From Paenibacillus sp. FSL M7-0420 (GTDB lineage Bacteria; Bacillota; Bacilli; Paenibacillales; Paenibacillaceae): 64,000 bases of DNA. Below are positions 61,142 to 64,000 of this stretch, piece by piece. The stretch lies in the NCBI RefSeq assembly GCF_038002345.1, contig NZ_JBBOCJ010000001.1, positions 4,030,001-4,094,000 of the forward strand. Reading direction: 5' to 3'. Numbering within the stretch: position 1 is the stretch's first letter; every line of letters starts with the position of its first letter. The notes below the pieces were generated by a model. It worked only from the letters and a program-made list of their open reading frames with translations, was not told where the DNA came from and searched no databases. A program made the position numbers and the translations under genes.

Positions 61142-62827
61142 TTATACTTCCATAATAATCGGCAGGATCATCGGTCTGCGGCGGGTCTGCTCATAGAGGA
61201 AACGGCCGAGTGAGTCTTTGACACTGGTCTTCAGGGAAGCCCATTCATTGACCTTCTCACTCATCAGACGCTGCAGCGTACCCGCAACAATCCGGTTTGC
61301 TTCGTCCAGGAGACCTTCCGATTCCCGCACATATACGAATCCGCGGGAGATGATGTCAGGACCGGAGACAATCGCTCCGTTCTGCTTGCTGAGGGTAACC
61401 ACAACCACCAGGATACCATCCTGCGACAACAGCTTACGGTCACGCAATACAATGTTGCCTACATCGCCGACACCCAGCCCGTCGATCAGTACGTTACCTG
61501 CAGTTACCTTACCCGCTCTGCGTGCAGCTCCACCGGAGATCTCAATCACTTCACCCAGCTCGGTGATGAAGATATTGCTTGGCTCTACGCCAACAGATTC
61601 CGCGAGAAGTGCATGCTTGCGCTGCATCCGGTATTCACCGTGAATCGGCATGAAGTATTTCGGCTTCATCAGGTTGAGCATCAGCTTCAGCTCTTCCTGG
61701 CTGCCGTGACCGGATACGTGAACGCCGGAGTTGGAGCCGCTGTAGATAACATTGGCACCCAGACGGAACAATTCATCAATGGTACGGCCTACATATTTCT
61801 CATTACCCGGTACCGGTGTAGCCGCAATAATAACGGTGTCGCCCGGCATAATGTCTACCTTGCGGTGGCTGGAACGCGCCATGCGTGTCAGCGCAGACAT
61901 GGGCTCGCCTTGGCTGCCTGTGCACAGTACTACCACACGGTTGCCTGCCATTCTGTTCATCTCTTCAGGCTCAATGAGCATGCCGTCAGGGATATGCAGA
62001 TAGCCAAGCTCGGAAGCAATGGATACTACGTTAACCATGCTTCGTCCAATAACGGTAATCTTACGTCCGGTGGCTTCAGAAGCGTTCACTACCTGCTGAA
62101 TACGATGCACGTTGGAAGCGAAGGTTGCTACTACCACACGTTGTTCAGCTTTGCGGAAAATATCTTCCAGCACGATGCCGACATTCTTCTCCGAAGGGGT
62201 GAAGCCCGGCTTCTCGGCATTGGTGCTGTCTGACAGCAGGGCCAGAACGCCCTTCGATCCGATCTCAGCCATGCGGTGCAGATTGGCAAATTGACCGTTG
62301 ACTGGCGTGTGGTCGAATTTGAAGTCACCGGTGTGGACAACGTTGCCCTCAGGCGTCTCAATGCATACCCCGACAGAATCCGGAATACTGTGATTCGTTC
62401 TGAAGAAGGTTACCTTAAGCGATGTGCCCAGTTCAACCTCGGAATCCTCGTTAATCAGAATCCGCTTAGTTTCACCCAGCAGGTTCGCTTCCTTGAGCTT
62501 GTTCTCCACAAGACCCAGGGTAAGTCTTGTTCCATATACCGGAACATTCAGGTTCTTAAGCACATAAGACAAGCCGCCAATGTGATCCTCATGGCCGTGC
62601 GTAAGAACAATCCCTCTTACCTTGTCACGGTTCTCGGTGAGGTAGGAGATATCCGGTATTACGATATCAATACCCAGCATATCTTCTTCAGGGAATTTCA
62701 GACCGGCGTCTACGACTACAATGTCGTTACCGTACTGAACTACGTACATGTTCTTACCAATTTCACCGACTCCGCCAAGTGCGAATATCGTCAGTTTGTC
62801 GTTGTTGTTATTGTTTTTTTTGGACAA
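61142..62827 (-). CDS. rnjB: Ribonuclease J (RnjB position)
   Basis: The 561-aa metallo-beta-lactamase/beta-CASP ribonuclease has 5'-3' exo- and endonuclease activity. It shows ALGGVGEIGKNMYVV, the zinc motif LTHGHEDHIGG, HTGDFKFDHTPV, the beta-CASP region SRMVNVV-like and PIHGEYRMQRKHALLA (motif B/C). The start is TTG 62827 behind GGAGGG; the N-terminus has an unusual run of five Asn. Gene order with dapA and tepA identifies it as the RnjB-type copy. A long leader precedes it. Confidence 0.93.
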   Translation of the reverse strand: MSKKNNNNNDKLTIFALGGVGEIGKNMYVVQYGNDIVVVDAGLKFPEEDMLGIDIVIPDISYLTENRDKVRGIVLTHGHEDHIGGLSYVLKNLNVPVYGTRLTLGLVENKLKEANLLGETKRILINEDSEVELGTSLKVTFFRTNHSIPDSVGVCIETPEGNVVHTGDFKFDHTPVNGQFANLHRMAEIGSKGVLALLSDSTNAEKPGFTPSEKNVGIVLEDIFRKAEQRVVVATFASNVHRIQQVVNASEATGRKITVIGRSMVNVVSIASELGYLHIPDGMLIEPEEMNRMAGNRVVVLCTGSQGEPMSALTRMARSSHRKVDIMPGDTVIIAATPVPGNEKYVGRTIDELFRLGANVIYSGSNSGVHVSGHGSQEELKLMLNLMKPKYFMPIHGEYRMQRKHALLAESVGVEPSNIFITELGEVIEISGGAARRAGKVTAGNVLIDGLGVGDVGNIVLRDRKLLSQDGILVVVVTLSKQNGAIVSGPDIISRGFVYVRESEGLLDEANRIVAGTLQRLMSEKVNEWASLKTSVKDSLGRFLYEQTRRRPMILPIIMEV

Positions 62828-62957
62828 ATGAATCTAACCCTCCTATGATGTTGGACGTCATACTTTTTATTTGTTAACAATGAGCTTCAATATTTCAGCG
62901 GCGCTGTAATATACATCAAATTGCTGTTAACTCCTTATTTCGACAAGGAATTCCCGG

Positions 62958-63089
62958 TAAGTCTGTATACTTGCGCAGGTCTAAACTCCCGAATCCGGGC
63001 AGTAATATCCTCTTGAAGCGGGCAAATGCCCTCAAAATTCCACCACCGCGCCCCTCGCGCGTAAATCCGGCATATTTAGCACAGACTTA
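62958..63089 (-). ncRNA. Candidate structured RNA domain in the rnjB leader
   Basis: On the minus strand TAAGTCTGT (63081-63089) pairs perfectly with ACAGACTTA (62958-62966), closing 132 nt. Inside are CGCGC/GCGCG (63047-63061), GGGC-ATTT-GCCC (63020-63031) and CCCG-GATT-CGGG (62988-62999), i.e. a multi-branch fold. It lies in the predicted 5' leader of rnjB. I do not recognise any known riboswitch or leader motif in it. Confidence 0.5.
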
Positions 63090-63181
63090 TTCAAGGACCT
63101 ATCCTGTCTTACAATGCAACAAATCCGCATTGCCGGAAGATTACCGCATATTCAATTAACCGCACCAAGTCACTTAAGTTC

Positions 63182-63211
63182 ATTATACATGATTTTTTTG
63201 GCAAAAGACAA
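63182..63211 (-). promoter_or_regulatory. Promoter upstream of rnjB
   Basis: On the minus strand TTGTCT (63206-63211), 18-bp spacer, TATAAT (63182-63187). A start near 63175 gives a leader of about 350 nt before the TTG codon of rnjB. The 62828-63370 interval otherwise contains the structured domain above and no credible gene. Confidence 0.6.
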
Positions 63212-63374
63212 GTCACCCTGTACCTGGTCCTATTCTTTCCTTAACAAACAGCCAATATTTAAGGAAAAGACAAGCAAAAAACGCTGCAACGCCTGACTTT
63301 TTTAACATAGAGTTAATCCTGGAGAAATAATTCCCATATGTGATCTGCGGCGGCTGGAAGTCCGTAACGTAAAA

Positions 63375-63403
63375 AACCGGCCGCTCCATAAGAGCGGCCG
63401 GTT
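63375..63403 (-). terminator. Intrinsic terminator of dapA
   Basis: AACCGGCCGCTC-TTATG-GAGCGGCCGGTT followed by TTTT on the minus strand, a 12-bp perfect stem. Confidence 0.92.
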
Positions 63404-63451
63404 GCCGTTGTACCTATCTTCGCCTATTCATTTATCCACGCCTGGACTATT

Positions 63452-64000
63452 TTATCTTAGCAGGGCAGCAATGAAAGCCGCCTCTTCTTCCGTAGGTGAA
63501 ACCAGCGGCAGGCGGACCGAGCCGACATCCAGCCCGCGCAGCCCCAGCGCATACTTCACGGCAGAGGGGTTAGGCAACGGCTGCGGACACTCGAACAGCC
63601 CCTTGAAGACCGGAAACAGCTGCCGGTGAAGCTCGCCTGCACGGCGGACATCCCCGGAGGTGAAGGCCTCGATCATCTCTGACATCTGCGCTCCGACAAC
63701 ATGGCTGGCCACACTGATGATACCGTGGCCTCCCACAGCAAGCGTCGCGAGGCCGGCGGAATCATCTCCGGTGTAGACATGGAAGTCTTCAGGACAAGCT
63801 GAGGCAATCCATGTAATCTGGTCTACCGAAGCACATTCCTTCGTAGCCACAATATTAGGAATCTCCGCCAGACGCAGGGTGGTTGCTACACTCATGCTTA
63901 CTGTCGTTCGTCCTGGCACATTGTACAAGATGCAGGGCAGCGAGGTCGCAGCAGCAATTGCAGAGAAATGCTGGTAGAGCCCTTCCTGATTCGGTTTATT
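63452..64000 (-). CDS. dapA: 4-hydroxy-tetrahydrodipicolinate synthase, 5' end outside the window
   Basis: 182 residues are visible, from NKPNQEGLYQHFSAIAAATS to the stop; the frame is open to the window edge. The catalytic Tyr is in LYNVPGRTTVSM and the Schiff-base Lys in VATKECASVDQ. It condenses pyruvate with aspartate semialdehyde, the first step of the lysine/diaminopimelate branch needed for peptidoglycan and spore dipicolinate. Conserved position before rnjB marks it as the biosynthetic dapA. Confidence 0.93.
   Translation of the reverse strand, partial: NKPNQEGLYQHFSAIAAATSLPCILYNVPGRTTVSMSVATTLRLAEIPNIVATKECASVDQITWIASACPEDFHVYTGDDSAGLATLAVGGHGIISVASHVVGAQMSEMIEAFTSGDVRRAGELHRQLFPVFKGLFECPQPLPNPSAVKYALGLRGLDVGSVRLPLVSPTEEEAAFIAALLR

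Overview
The window looks like a chromosomal segment of a Paenibacillus or a close relative. It has moderate GC, Gram-positive ribosome binding sites (AGGAGG), lipobox lipoproteins, sporulation genes (spoVS, sleB, spoIIIE-type translocase), YesM/YesN-type two-component regulation of sugar ABC transporters, and the Bacillus-like gene order dapA-rnjB-tepA-ylzJ-spoIIIE-ymfFHIJK-rodZ-pgsA-cinA-recA-rny-ymdB-spoVS. The species call is inference from gene content; no rRNA is present.

Bases 1-24,800 are accessory and carbohydrate-oriented. They hold a 5'-truncated AraC regulator; a six-gene minus-strand sugar-uptake locus (YesN-like regulator, YesM-like kinase, two tandem paralogous solute-binding lipoproteins, two permeases); a YdcF-like protein, a phosphotransferase, YbaK, a YolD-like protein and aspartate ammonia-lyase; a uronate locus (kduI, DeoR-type regulator, kduD, with a divergent unrecognised 558-aa protein); an ABC-2 exporter facing an XRE regulator/membrane-protein pair across a three-copy operator array; a Nudix hydrolase; and a GH42 beta-galactosidase with a divergent AraC regulator.

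Bases 24,800-38,000 are mixed. They carry a heterodimeric ABC exporter with one degenerate ATPase site and a divergent LysR regulator; htpG under a perfect CIRCE element; a truncated GyrI-like fragment followed by a non-coding stretch with four ~51-bp repeats; a LysR/DapA-like divergent pair with a T-N11-A palindrome; a DEAD-box helicase; PduL; and an M19 dipeptidase.

Bases 38,000-64,000 are the conserved housekeeping block on the minus strand: spoVS with a consensus sigma-H promoter, ymdB (apparently starting at ATT), rny, recX, recA with an SOS box, cinA, pgsA, yajQ, a 53-aa membrane protein, rodZ, ymfK, ymfJ, the EF-P 5-aminopentanone reductase, two M16 peptidase homologues, spoIIIE, ylzJ, tepA, rnjB and dapA. 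Two insertions interrupt this order: sleB plus an AraC/iron-siderophore-binding fusion, and an ECF sigma/anti-sigma pair.

The strongest candidates for something new are: the AraC-lipoprotein fusion, which has a Fur-controlled promoter and a second start inside it; a 132-nt multi-hairpin domain closed by a 9-bp stem in the long leader of rnjB; an intrinsic-terminator-like hairpin in the rny leader; and the 51-bp repeat array.
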